DNA of 35,244 nt from Microbacteriaceae bacterium PS02066 (GCA_029959545.1 JASCPH010000036.1:1-35244); one strand, 5' to 3'. Positions 1 to 8,795 are shown, counted from the first letter of the stretch. Notes: generated by a model not told the origin, from the sequence alone. Numbers and translations are program-made.

Positions 1-5
1 TTCGT

Positions 6-38
6 CACGAGATCACGGCTAAACCCCGTGATCTCGTG
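6..38. terminator. Perfect 13-bp inverted repeat, likely terminator
   Basis: Arms CACGAGATCACGG (6-18) and CCGTGATCTCGTG (26-38) pair perfectly around a 7-nt loop. The structure lies 68 nt past the stop of the leftward GntR gene, where a terminator would be expected. There is no T-run, which is common in high-GC actinobacteria. It could also serve a convergent gene left of the window. Confidence 0.6.
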
Positions 39-74
39 CGAAAGATGCAGTCTCGCGGGCGTTGTGGCGAGGAC

Positions 75-108
75 GGCGACGGATGCGGTCAGGCGACGGA
101 TGCGGTCA
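75..108. repeat. 17-bp tandem duplication at the gntR 3' end
   Basis: The 17-mer GGCGACGGATGCGGTCA occurs twice back to back (75-91 and 92-108). The second copy contains the stop codon of the leftward GntR gene. Each copy carries the octamer GGATGCGG that is abundant throughout the window. It looks like a small slippage duplication with no evident function. Confidence 0.7.
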
Positions 109-771
109 GTCGAGCGAGCGGAGGATGTCGACGATGCCGGCGAGATGCTGGCGGGTGGCGGCCTCCGCGGCATCCGGATCGCGGGCGATGACCGCGTCGA
201 TGATCGCGATGTGCTCGGGCGCGGACTGCGCGGCGCGACCGGGATGGAAGGCGAGTCGGAACTGGTGCCGGGCGGACTGCGCCCGCAGACGCTCCAGAAG
301 CTGGGATGCGGTGGCGTGACCGCTGAGCTCGCGCAGCCGCCGATCGAGCTCCTGATTCAGCCCGGAGTATCCCACCAGGTCGCCGCCGGCGATCGCCCGC
401 TCGATGTCGGATCGGAGAACACGGAGGCCCTCGATGTCGTCGTCGTCGACCCGCTCGGCCGCCTTGCGGGCGCAGAGCGACTCGAGTCCCATGCGCACCT
501 CGACGATCTCGACCGCCTCGTCGACCGTGATGGCGCGCACCCGTGCACCGCGGTTGGGCAGGCGCTCGACCAGGCCCTCTCCCGCGAGCGTCAGCAGCGC
601 CGTGCGCACGGCCGCGCGCGGCGCCGCGAAGCGCTCGCTGAGGTCGGCCTCGATAAGCCGTTGGTGCGGCGCGAACTCGCCGCCCAGGATCGCGTCGCGG
701 ATCTGTGCGGCCAGCTCAGGGCGCGCCGCCTGCTCGGCCTCGTCCGTCACGGAGGGAAACGTCATCGTCAT
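106..771 (-). CDS. GntR-family transcriptional regulator (FCD domain)
   Basis: The 221-residue protein has an N-terminal winged-helix DNA-binding domain (about residues 15-80), with the family pattern of a recognition helix rich in A/V/R followed by a GARV wing. A helical FCD-type ligand domain follows to the C-terminus. FCD regulators usually sense small organic acids and repress catabolic genes; that is family knowledge. It is read in the same direction as folE, 62 nt downstream of it. That gap holds a nested palindrome (797-828), a plausible autoregulatory operator. It could control the O-demethylation module or genes left of the window. The ligand cannot be read from the sequence. Confidence 0.88.
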   Translation of the reverse strand: MTMTFPSVTDEAEQAARPELAAQIRDAILGGEFAPHQRLIEADLSERFAAPRAAVRTALLTLAGEGLVERLPNRGARVRAITVDEAVEIVEVRMGLESLCARKAAERVDDDDIEGLRVLRSDIERAIAGGDLVGYSGLNQELDRRLRELSGHATASQLLERLRAQSARHQFRLAFHPGRAAQSAPEHIAIIDAVIARDPDAAEAATRQHLAGIVDILRSLD

Positions 772-796
772 CCCCTTCTCGGGCGGAAGAGCCGCA

Positions 797-828
797 CCGG
801 ATCGTCAACACTATTGTGTCCGATCCGG
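797..828. promoter_or_regulatory. Nested palindrome between folE and gntR
   Basis: Outer arms CCGGATCG (797-804) and CGATCCGG (821-828) match perfectly. They enclose an inner inverted repeat ACAC-TATT-GTGT (808-819). The site lies in the 62-nt gap upstream of the GntR gene, so an autoregulatory operator is the first guess. It could instead be a weak terminator for folE. No T-run is present. Confidence 0.5.
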
Positions 829-833
829 GATGG

Positions 834-1415
834 TCACGGGGTGGATGGTGCGGCGAGGCGCCAGGTCGCGTCGGGGATGTCGCCGAGGGTGGCGACCGTG
901 ACCACGCGAGCGGATGCGGCGCTCGGCTCCAGATGCGCCACGCAGCCGTGCCGCGCCTCCACGCGCACGGCCACTCCGTGCGGGCGCAGCACGGTCATGA
1001 GCGCCTCGGCGATCTGGTGCCCGAGGCGCTCCTGCAGCTGCGGTCTGCGGGAGGCGAGCTCGACGAGCGTCGCGATGCGGCTGAGGCCCGCGATGTGACG
1101 TACCGGCGCGTAGAAGACGTCGACCGTGCCCTCGAAGGGCAGCAGGTGATGCTCGCACACCGAACGGAACGGGATCGCGGTCATCCCGACCAGCTCGCCG
1201 GGGTGCTCGTTGTCGGTGAGGGCGACCGGCGCTCCGAGCGCGGATGCCGGGTCGACGCCGAGTCCGGAGAACAGGTCCAGGAAGAGGTCCGCGACCCGCT
1301 CGGGGGTGCGGGTGAGCCCGAGCCGGTCGGCATCCTCTCCGACGGCCTCGAGCAGCTCGCGAACGGCCGCGACCGCCCGGGCGCGGTCGGTGCGCGCTGC
1401 CGTGTCGATGCTCAT
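834..1415 (-). CDS. folE: GTP cyclohydrolase I
   Basis: The 193-residue protein converts GTP to 7,8-dihydroneopterin triphosphate, the first step of tetrahydrofolate synthesis. The zinc-site pattern C-E-H-H is present (Cys87, His90), as is the second cysteine in R-H-G-C (Cys158). The G-L-S-R-I and R-P-Q-L-Q-E-R-L blocks are typical of the family. The start at 1415 is chosen because it overlaps the PadR stop by 4 nt (ATGA), so the two are translationally coupled; the open frame runs further upstream but only as shadow sequence. After Cys158 the usual M-R-G-V segment is replaced, so this is a divergent, compact paralog. Its location beside ligM, metF and purU suggests it enlarges the folate pool used for demethylation; that role is inference. 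Confidence 0.92.
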   Translation of the reverse strand: MSIDTAARTDRARAVAAVRELLEAVGEDADRLGLTRTPERVADLFLDLFSGLGVDPASALGAPVALTDNEHPGELVGMTAIPFRSVCEHHLLPFEGTVDVFYAPVRHIAGLSRIATLVELASRRPQLQERLGHQIAEALMTVLRPHGVAVRVEARHGCVAHLEPSAASARVVTVATLGDIPDATWRLAAPSTP

Positions 1416-2008
1416 GTTGCTCCTTCTGCGCCTTCGAGGCGCTCGACGAGGGCGAGGCCACGCTGCGCCCACGAGATCTCGCCTCGCGCTCGCTCCACGA
1501 GGCCCTCGTAGGCGAAGCGTTTGTAGGCGATCGTGCGTTCCCTGTCTTCTTCGGCGGTGCCCGCGAGCCGGCGCAGCAGCATGGGGTTGTCGACAGCGTC
1601 GATGCGGGCCAGCTCGCCCTCCCACTGCTCGAGCTCGCTCTCCCACTGCGCGATGTGTGCGCGCAGGAATGCGCGAGAGTCGGCGGGTGTTCCCGCCTCG
1701 AGGTACGCGGCCCGGAGGTGAGCGGGGTCCCGCACGCGCTGGTAGTCCAGCGGGGCTGCCATCCACGCGAGGAAGGCCGCATCCCCCTCGGGGGTGATGT
1801 GGTACATCCGGCGGGTGCCGCGCTCGCCGCGCGGCTGTTCCTCACCGCGCACGAGGCCCTCGGACTCCATCTTGCGCAGCTCGGGATAGATCTGGGAGTC
1901 CGGGGCGTGCCAGACGTGCCCCACCGAGACCGCGAACTGCTTCTGCAGGTCGTAGCCGGACTGGGGGCCCACCCGCACGAGAGCGAGGAGCGCGTAGCGC
2001 AGGCTCAT
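1412..2008 (-). CDS. PadR-family regulator, probably VanR-like
   Basis: The 198-residue protein has an N-terminal PadR winged helix (about residues 1-85) with the typical opening L-R-Y-A-L-L-A-L, G-Y-D-L, an S-Q-I-Y-P-E-L block and a Y-x-I-T-P-E-G wing. A helical dimerisation tail rich in E, W and R follows. AAGGAG lies 8 nt before the ATG. PadR proteins of this layout repress phenolic-acid genes. From memory, VanR of Corynebacterium glutamicum is such a protein and controls vanillate demethylase. The palindrome in the metF promoter (5371-5388) resembles the VanR site, so this is the best candidate repressor of metF-purU-ligM. The gene has its own -10-like element at 2044-2050, after a terminator. 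Confidence 0.88.
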   Translation of the reverse strand: MSLRYALLALVRVGPQSGYDLQKQFAVSVGHVWHAPDSQIYPELRKMESEGLVRGEEQPRGERGTRRMYHITPEGDAAFLAWMAAPLDYQRVRDPAHLRAAYLEAGTPADSRAFLRAHIAQWESELEQWEGELARIDAVDNPMLLRRLAGTAEEDRERTIAYKRFAYEGLVERARGEISWAQRGLALVERLEGAEGAT

Positions 2009-2043
2009 CCGCCGATCTCCTTCCGAGGTGTGGCTCTGAGGCT

Positions 2044-2050
2044 ATCTATA
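2044..2050 (-). promoter_or_regulatory. -10 element for padR-folE
   Basis: On the minus strand this reads TATAGAT, a good -10 hexamer, about 25 nt before the AAGGAG of the PadR gene. It follows directly after the ligM terminator, implying that padR-folE forms a separate transcript. I see no convincing -35. The overlapping CTATCTATA is reminiscent of the CTAT/ATAG half-sites at 5371-5388 but is not a clean operator. Confidence 0.4.
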
Positions 2051-2055
2051 AACGC

Positions 2056-2090
2056 CGACGCGGGGCCCGGGCGGACCGGACCCCGCGTCG
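2056..2090 (-). terminator. Terminator after ligM
   Basis: Arms CGACGCGGGG (2056-2065) and CCCCGCGTCG (2081-2090) pair perfectly. An inner CCGG/CCGG helix follows after one mismatch. The hairpin begins 11 nt past the ligM stop and separates metF-purU-ligM from padR-folE. Confidence 0.75.
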
Positions 2091-2100
2091 CGTCGAGGGC

Positions 2101-3552
<1,452 letters not shown>

Positions 3553-4428
3553 TCAGGTGAAGACGATGGTGTGGTTGCCGTGCCGGATGACACGGTCTTC
3601 GGCGTGCCACTGCACGGCGCGCGAGAGTACGGCCCGCTCGACGTACGCACCGCGGGCCTGGAGATCGGCGGCGGTCATCGAGTGGTCGACACGGGCGACG
3701 TCCTGCTCGATGATCGGGCCCTCGTCGAGGTCCTTGGTGACGTAGTGGCTGGTGGCGCCGATGAGTTTGACGCCGCGTTCCCTGGCCTTCTTGTAGGGGC
3801 CGGCGCCGATGAAGGCGGGAAGGAAGGAGTGGTGGATGTTGATGACCGGCACACCGACGCCTTCGAGGAAGTCGTCGGTGAGGATCTGCATGTAGCGCGC
3901 CAGCACGACGAAGTCGACGTTGCCGGCGAGGAGCTTGACGATCTCGCGCTCGGCCTCCGACTTGTCCGGGCCCTGCGAGGGCACGTGGAAGAAGGGGATG
4001 CCGAACGAGCGCACGTCCTCCGCGGTGTTCGTGTGGTTGGAGATCACCATCGGGATCGTGACGTTGAGCTCGCCCCGACGGTGACGCCACAGCAGCTCGA
4101 GCAGGCAGTGATCGCTCGTGGAGGCGAGGATCGCCATCCGCTTCGGCACCGACTGGTCGGTCAGGCGCCACTGCATCCCATAAGGCTCCAGCGTCTGGGC
4201 GAGGTCGGCTTCGATGTCGCCGATCGCCGCTGCCAGGTCGGGCCGGTGGAAGACGACGCGCTGGAAGAACGCGCCGCCCTCGGGGTTGTCCGAGTACTGG
4301 TCGAGCGTGACGATGTTCGCCTTGTTGCGCGTGATGAGTGCGGTGACGGCGGCGACGAGCCCGGGCTGGTCGGGGCCGTGCACGATCAGGCAGGCGTGGT
4401 CACGCAGGGCGTCTTTGTGCAGGGACAT
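3553..4428 (-). CDS. purU: Formyltetrahydrofolate deformylase
   Basis: The 291-residue protein hydrolyses 10-formyl-H4folate to formate and H4folate. An N-terminal ACT domain (about residues 10-85, with H-G-P-D-Q-P-G-L) precedes a formyltransferase-type catalytic domain. That domain holds the triad Asn197, His199 (N-I-H-H-S-F-L-P) and Asp235 (L-D-E-G-P-I-I). Length matches the family. The ATG has GGAGA just upstream, and metF ends 12 nt before. In this operon PurU would be the exit valve for methyl groups taken from aromatics: it frees H4folate for the next LigM turnover and releases formate. FolD (methylene-H4folate dehydrogenase/cyclohydrolase) is needed between MetF and PurU and is not in the window. 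Confidence 0.94.
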   Translation of the reverse strand: MSLHKDALRDHACLIVHGPDQPGLVAAVTALITRNKANIVTLDQYSDNPEGGAFFQRVVFHRPDLAAAIGDIEADLAQTLEPYGMQWRLTDQSVPKRMAILASTSDHCLLELLWRHRRGELNVTIPMVISNHTNTAEDVRSFGIPFFHVPSQGPDKSEAEREIVKLLAGNVDFVVLARYMQILTDDFLEGVGVPVINIHHSFLPAFIGAGPYKKARERGVKLIGATSHYVTKDLDEGPIIEQDVARVDHSMTAADLQARGAYVERAVLSRAVQWHAEDRVIRHGNHTIVFT

Positions 4429-4440
4429 GCGGGAATCTCC

Positions 4441-5316
4441 TCAGGACTGCGCGGCGATGTACTCGCGGGCCCAGTCGGATGTCGCCCGCAGACCGCCGAA
4501 CGTGTAGAAGTGAATTTTGACAGGTCCACGGGAGTCCTTCTGCGCGACGAGCGCGCCGAGGTCGCCGATGAACCGGTCGGGGCCTGCCGTTCCCATGAGG
4601 TTGGTAAGCGAGAACCCGTACTTCTTCACGATCATCGCGTTCGCTCCGACACCGAAGCGGCGGGCGAAGGTGATGAGGCGCTTGATGCCGGCGGGGCCCG
4701 GCGTGCCGACGCGGATCTCCGAGGTGATCCCGCGCTCGCGCACGCCGTCGATCCAGTCGATGACGGGGTCGGTGTCGAACGCGAACTGTGTCAGGATCAC
4801 CTGGCCGAGGCCCGCATCGGCCAGGGCCGCCGACTTGTCCTCGAGGTGGCGCCACAGCACATCGGTGGGGATGTCGGGATGTCCCTCCGGGTAGCCCGCG
4901 ATCGAGACCTCGCGCACGCCGTACTTCTGCAGGATGCCGGAGCGGATGACGCTCAGCGAGTCGGGGTACGGCCCCTCGGGCTCTGCCGGGTCGCCGCCGA
5001 CGGCGAAGACGTGTTCGGTCGCGCCCACCTGCTGCAGGCGGTCGAGGAACTCCTCCAGCTGGGCGGCCGAGGCGAGTCGGCGTGCCGACACATGCGGGAC
5101 GGGGACGAATCCCGCATCCTTCACGGCCTTGGCGGCGGCGACGCGCATGTCGAGGTCTTCGTTGCCGAGGAAGGTGACGTTGATCTTGGTGCCGGCCGGG
5201 ATGACGTCGCGGGCTTCTTCGAGCCCGGGGATGTCCTTGCCGGTCATCTCGAGCGAAAAGCCGTCGAGGAGTGCGAGGGATGCGGCCGGGTCGGGTGCGG
5301 GGGTGTTACGTGCCAC
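4441..5316 (-). CDS. metF: Methylenetetrahydrofolate reductase
   Basis: The 291-residue FAD-dependent TIM-barrel protein interconverts 5-methyl- and 5,10-methylene-H4folate. The catalytic glutamate position is retained (S-L-E-M, Glu23), and V-P-H-V-S-A-R-R and V-G-G-D-P are family blocks for folate and flavin binding. The N-terminal S-L-E-M-T-G-K-D differs from the usual S-F-E-F-F-P-P-K, which suggests a specialised paralog rather than the biosynthetic enzyme. It opens the demethylation operon with a GTG start at 5316. Here it would run in the oxidative direction on the 5-methyl-H4folate made by LigM. Its promoter carries the palindromic operator at 5371-5388. Confidence 0.9.
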   Translation of the reverse strand: MARNTPAPDPAASLALLDGFSLEMTGKDIPGLEEARDVIPAGTKINVTFLGNEDLDMRVAAAKAVKDAGFVPVPHVSARRLASAAQLEEFLDRLQQVGATEHVFAVGGDPAEPEGPYPDSLSVIRSGILQKYGVREVSIAGYPEGHPDIPTDVLWRHLEDKSAALADAGLGQVILTQFAFDTDPVIDWIDGVRERGITSEIRVGTPGPAGIKRLITFARRFGVGANAMIVKKYGFSLTNLMGTAGPDRFIGDLGALVAQKDSRGPVKIHFYTFGGLRATSDWAREYIAAQS

Positions 5317-5366
5317 GAGTCGTGGTCCTTCCGCTGTCGGGAGGGCTTCGTTGCGCCTCGTCAGCG

Positions 5367-5395
5367 AGAGTACCTATGTCGATAGGTAATGGCAA
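5367..5395 (-). promoter_or_regulatory. metF promoter with VanR-like operator in the spacer
   Basis: On the minus strand TTGCCA (5395-5390, -35) and TACTCT (5372-5367, fits TAnnnT, -10) are 17 bp apart. The spacer holds a perfect inverted repeat: TACCTAT (5371-5377), 4-nt GTCG, ATAGGTA (5382-5388). A repressor bound here would block polymerase. The half-site ATAGGTA and the 4-nt spacing resemble the VanR operator of C. glutamicum, recalled as AACTAACTAA-N4-TTAGGTATTT. The PadR protein at 1412-2008 is the likely binder. Confidence 0.75.
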
Positions 5396-5499
5396 GAGGT
5401 ATTTCACGGCTCATCGTCCATCTTCAGGATGATGCCCGTCGGGCCGGATACATCGCCGCGACGATGGGCTCGAGGATCGCGGGCGACGACGATGGGAAT

Positions 5500-5652
5500 G
5501 TGTCGACGTCACGTGTGCCCGTAACCGCCCGTTCTGCCCGCCCGAGGCGCCGTCGCCGACGAATCGTGGTGATGACCGTCGTTCTGGGCGCCCTCGCCGG
5601 CGTCGCCGCGGTGGGGGTCTTCGCGGCCGACGTCTACGGGCCGCGGTTCGGG
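5500..5652 (+). pseudogene. Out-of-frame N-terminal part of the S41 peptidase gene
   Basis: This frame encodes a short arginine-rich cytoplasmic stretch, then a hydrophobic helix of about 20 residues (I-V-V-M-T-V-V-L-G-A-L-A-G-V-A-A-V-G), then D-V-Y-G-P-R-F-G. The peptidase domain continues in the +1 frame from about 5651. Removing one G from the GGG at 5650-5652 would join them as R-F-G-S-Y-L-V-P-P. The GTG at 5500 is the preferred start, since it gives a compact signal-anchor; upstream in-frame ATGs at 5389 and 5464 are possible. It is either a real frameshift mutation or a one-base sequencing error. Confidence 0.55.
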
Positions 5653-5662
5653 TTCTTACCTC

Positions 5663-6532
5663 GTGCCGCCTTCCGTCGAGAAGTACGGGCAGCTCGCTGT
5701 CGAACTTCTCGACGGCGGCTACCATGCGAACGATCCGGCGTGGCCTGCGAAGCGGACCGCCATCCTGGATGCGGCGAGCTCCGCCACCGACTACGCCGAG
5801 CTGTATCCGCTCCTGGAGGAAGGCACGCAGATCGTCGGCGGTCGGCACTCGAGCTTCCTCCCGGCGGGGGCGGGGCTCGCCGCTGCTGAGCCCTTGGAAC
5901 AGCCGACGGTCGCCACCGACGCCGGAATCACGACGATCGTGCTGCCCGAGATGGTCTCCCAACGCGCGGAGGATCTCCAGAGTTACGCCATGACCGTCGC
6001 GGACGGCATCGATCGGGTCGCAGCGGATACCTGCGGGTGGGTGATCGATCTGCGCGGCAACCGTGGGGGCAACATGTACCCGATGCTCTCGGGAGTCGCG
6101 GCGCTGCTTCCCGGTGGGGATGCGGTGTCGTTCGTCGACCGCGGCGGCAGCGCGACGGCCGTCACGATCGAATCGCGCGGTGCCGCGGTCGCCGGCAACG
6201 TCATGGTCGACGTCGGCGCGCGCACGAAGCGCACCGGCACGCCGGTCGCTGTCCTGCAGGACGAGTGGACCGCGTCGAGCGGCGAGGCCGTGCTGGCGTC
6301 CTTCCGCGGCGTGGACGGCGTCCGCACGTTCGGAACCGACAGTGCGGGAGGCACCTCGGCGAACGTGAGCCACACGATGTTCGACGGTGCGACGATCGTG
6401 CTCACCGAGAGTCTGTACGTCGACCGCACCGGCCGGAACTACGAGGAGGGCCCCATCGCACCGGACCAGAGCTCTGCGCAGGCCGATGCGGATGCGCGAT
6501 CGTGGCTCGGCGACCAGGGCTGCGCCGGCTGA
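5663..6532 (+). CDS. S41-family peptidase domain, cut off from its membrane anchor by a frameshift
   Basis: This frame encodes 289 residues related to C-terminal processing (tail-specific) peptidases. G-W-V-I-D-L-R-G-N-R-G-G-N-M is the S41 core strand. T-A-S-S-G-E-A (about residues 200-206) is the nucleophile-serine block and G-T-D-S-A-G-G-T-S-A follows. The GTG at 5663 has no ribosome site, and the reading naturally continues back to S-Y-L-V-P-P in the same frame, so it is probably not an independent start. With the 5500-5652 segment it would form one anchored extracytoplasmic protease of about 343 residues. It is divergent from metF and convergent with the MarR gene, and has no visible link to the catabolic genes. 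Confidence 0.75.
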   Translation: MPPSVEKYGQLAVELLDGGYHANDPAWPAKRTAILDAASSATDYAELYPLLEEGTQIVGGRHSSFLPAGAGLAAAEPLEQPTVATDAGITTIVLPEMVSQRAEDLQSYAMTVADGIDRVAADTCGWVIDLRGNRGGNMYPMLSGVAALLPGGDAVSFVDRGGSATAVTIESRGAAVAGNVMVDVGARTKRTGTPVAVLQDEWTASSGEAVLASFRGVDGVRTFGTDSAGGTSANVSHTMFDGATIVLTESLYVDRTGRNYEEGPIAPDQSSAQADADARSWLGDQGCAG

Positions 6533-6544
6533 ACGCGGGGCGGC

Positions 6545-7099
6545 TCAGCCCTTGCGGGAGCTGCCCGCATCCGCGAGCCAGGTCTCGTTGTCGATGCTCT
6601 GAAGTACCCGCATCTCGTCGAGCATCTTGCGCAGTAGCGCATTCAGCCGGGTGACTTCGGCCGGTGTCAAGTGAGCCAGGATGATCTCCTGCCCGCGGAG
6701 GGAGATCGGCAGCATGTCGTCGTGCATGGCGGCGCCGGCCGCCGTCAGGTACATCGGGCGGGAACCGCGGGCGCCCTCCGCGAGCACCACGAGACCGCGC
6801 TCGACCAGGGTCGTCACACTCTTCGAGACGATCGCCTTGTTGACCACGAGGAACTCCGAGATCTCCGACGCGGAGAAGCCCGGATTCATCGCCAGCGCGG
6901 AGATGACCCGCCACTCGTTCGTGCCCAGATCGAACTGGCGCCGGAGTTCATGGGACTCGCGCCAGACCAGCGCGTTGGAGAGCAGGGCCAGCAACCTCGG
7001 AGTGAAGGCGTCCGGATCGATATGGTCGGCCAACGGCTCGACGACCGCCTCGGCGGGGGGCTTCACGCCGTGTGCGTGTCGAGTGCGATCTGTGGCCAT
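6545..7099 (-). CDS. MarR-family transcriptional regulator
   Basis: The 184-residue protein has the MarR layout: N-terminal dimer helices, then a winged helix (about residues 70-140). L-G-T-N-E-W-R-V-I-S-A-L, S-A-S-E-I-S-E-F, an N-K-A-I-V-S-K-S-V-T-T-L recognition helix and a G-S-R-P-M-Y-L-T wing are all visible. GAGAGG lies 5 nt before the ATG. It lies downstream of the aldehyde dehydrogenase gene at 7183 but is separated from it by a strong terminator. It is the nearest candidate to bind the TTTACATGTAAA palindrome between the ALDH and transketolase genes; MarR proteins typically bind such palindromes over -35 regions. The ligand is unknown. Confidence 0.9.
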   Translation of the reverse strand: MATDRTRHAHGVKPPAEAVVEPLADHIDPDAFTPRLLALLSNALVWRESHELRRQFDLGTNEWRVISALAMNPGFSASEISEFLVVNKAIVSKSVTTLVERGLVVLAEGARGSRPMYLTAAGAAMHDDMLPISLRGQEIILAHLTPAEVTRLNALLRKMLDEMRVLQSIDNETWLADAGSSRKG

Positions 7100-7139
7100 G
7101 GGTTTCCTCTCCAGGAGTCGGATGCGGGGCGCGCCGCTT

Positions 7140-7178
7140 CACGACGCGGGCCGGGAGGAGGTCCCGGCCCGCGTCGTG
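7140..7178 (-). terminator. 17-bp perfect hairpin terminator after the ALDH gene
   Basis: The arms at 7140-7156 and 7162-7178 (core GGGCCGGGA / TCCCGGCCC) pair without mismatch around a GGAGG loop. The hairpin begins 4 nt past the aldehyde dehydrogenase stop and ends before the MarR gene, so MarR should have its own transcript. Confidence 0.8.
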
Positions 7179-7182
7179 GTCG

Positions 7183-8685
7183 TCAGTGCGCCATCGCCGC
7201 CAGGGCCTCGGGGTCGATCGTGGCGATCGACCGGGTGTCCTGGAAGGCTCGGACACCTTCGATGCCCTGCTCGCGTCCGAAGCCGGACTGCTTCATGCCG
7301 CCGAAGGGTGCGCGCAGGTCGAGGCGCGTGGCGCCGTGGTCGTTGACCCACACATAACCGCAGACCAGCTGCGATCCCACCCGCTGCGCGGACTCGGGCG
7401 ATGCGGTCCACACCGAGCCGCACAGGCCGCCCCACGTGTCGTTCGCGAGGGCGATCGCCTCCTCTTCGGAGTCGAACGGGATGATGGGGATGACGGGGCC
7501 GAACTGCTCCTGGGTCACCACGCGCAGCGACGGGTCGGGGTCGACGACGATCGCCGGGCGCAGGAAGTTGCCGCCGGCGAGCTCGCCCCCGGGCAGGGTG
7601 CCGTACTCGCGCACATCGGCGCCGGCATCCTTCGCCTCCTGGATGATCTCCTCGACGAACGCCTTCTGCGCCGGCTGGTGCAGCGGGCCCATGGTCGTTC
7701 CCTCGTCGAGCCCGTAGCCGATCACGGCCTTCTCGAGGCGTGCCTCCAGGCCCGCCACCAGCTCGTCCAGACGCGAGCGGTGCACGAACACGCGCTTGGC
7801 GTTCATGCAGATCTGGCCCGTGGTGTCGTAGATCGCGGCGTAAAGGCGGTCGAGGTGTGTGTCGTCGAGGATCGCGTCCTCCAGGAACACTGCTGCGTCG
7901 TTGCCGCCGAGCTCGAGCGTGACGCGGGTGAGCGTCTGCGCGGCCATCTGCATGATGCGCTTGCCGCCGTTCACGCTGCCGGTGAAACAGACCTTCGCGA
8001 CGTCGGGGCTCTGGATGAGCTCCGCCATGTTCTCGTCGCGGCCCGTCACGACGTTGAGCACGCCAGGCGGCAGCTTCTCGGCGATGCGCTGCACCACGCG
8101 GGTCGTCGCCAGTGGCGCAGAGGGCGGCGGCTTCACGATCGCGGTGTTGCCCGCGAGCAGCGCGTGCGGCAGGGCTGCGCCGAGGATGGCGATCGGCCAG
8201 TTGAAGGGCACGATGACCGTGACGACGCCCAGCGGTTGGTAGGCCACCTCGGTCGTGACCGGGATCGCGCCGGGGATCACGGGGAGGGTGTGTCCCTTCT
8301 CGACCTCGTCCTTGAGCATGAGGGCGAGGTTCCAGCGGATCTCGAAGACGAGGGCGTCCACCCACGCTTCGAAGCGGATCTTGCCGTTCTCCTGCGAGAG
8401 GACGGCGGCGTCCGTGTCGCGCTCATCGGCGATCCCCGCAATGGCTGCGGCCATCGCCTCCGCTCGCTGGGCCGCCGACAGCGCGCTCCACGACCCGAAA
8501 GCGGCGGACGCGGCGGCGACCGCATCCGCGACATCTGCGGGCGTGGCTGCTGCCGCCTCGCCGACGATGACTCCGGGCTTTCCCGGATCGGCGATCTGTA
8601 GAACGTCATCGGTGAAGCGCTCCGCGCCTCCGATGTAGAGCCCTGTCCGCACTCCGGCGGACGTCTGGGCGATCGAACTCGACAT
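7183..8685 (-). CDS. NAD(P)-dependent aldehyde dehydrogenase
   Basis: The 500-residue ALDH has all catalytic residues: Asn162 (P-F-N-W), Glu258 (L-E-L-G-G-N-D) and Cys293 (G-Q-I-C-M-N), plus the C-terminal P-F-G-G-M-K-Q-S-G. The ATG at 8685 is preferred because AGAGGT lies 8 nt upstream; an in-frame ATG 17 codons earlier overlaps the promoter. ALDHs oxidise aldehydes to acids. The class with Q-I-C-M-N-A-K-R is broad (succinate-semialdehyde, lactaldehyde and benzaldehyde types), so the substrate is open. It is divergent from the split transketolase genes and shares their promoter palindrome, suggesting that it oxidises an aldehyde from that pathway. The last step is inference. Confidence 0.9.
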   Translation of the reverse strand: MSSSIAQTSAGVRTGLYIGGAERFTDDVLQIADPGKPGVIVGEAAAATPADVADAVAAASAAFGSWSALSAAQRAEAMAAAIAGIADERDTDAAVLSQENGKIRFEAWVDALVFEIRWNLALMLKDEVEKGHTLPVIPGAIPVTTEVAYQPLGVVTVIVPFNWPIAILGAALPHALLAGNTAIVKPPPSAPLATTRVVQRIAEKLPPGVLNVVTGRDENMAELIQSPDVAKVCFTGSVNGGKRIMQMAAQTLTRVTLELGGNDAAVFLEDAILDDTHLDRLYAAIYDTTGQICMNAKRVFVHRSRLDELVAGLEARLEKAVIGYGLDEGTTMGPLHQPAQKAFVEEIIQEAKDAGADVREYGTLPGGELAGGNFLRPAIVVDPDPSLRVVTQEQFGPVIPIIPFDSEEEAIALANDTWGGLCGSVWTASPESAQRVGSQLVCGYVWVNDHGATRLDLRAPFGGMKQSGFGREQGIEGVRAFQDTRSIATIDPEALAAMAH

Positions 8686-8748
8686 CCCTGCACCTCTCTG
8701 TGTCTCGGATATGTGCGGGATCGCGACCGTCGCCACCCCCGCGGCACG

Positions 8749-8795
8749 AGTTTACGTCCATTCCTGTTTACATGTAAATGAGATCGTGCTACCTT
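8749..8795. promoter_or_regulatory. Divergent promoters sharing the palindrome TTTACATGTAAA
   Basis: The perfect 12-bp palindrome lies at 8767-8778. Rightward, TTTACA (8767-8772) is 17 bp from TACCTT (8790-8795). Leftward, TTTACA (8778-8773) is 18 bp from TAAACT (8754-8749). Each palindrome arm therefore supplies a -35 for one direction, and a bound regulator would shut both the ALDH gene and the transketolase operon. A further TTTAC half-site lies at 8751-8755. The MarR protein at 6545-7099 is the candidate. Confidence 0.65.
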
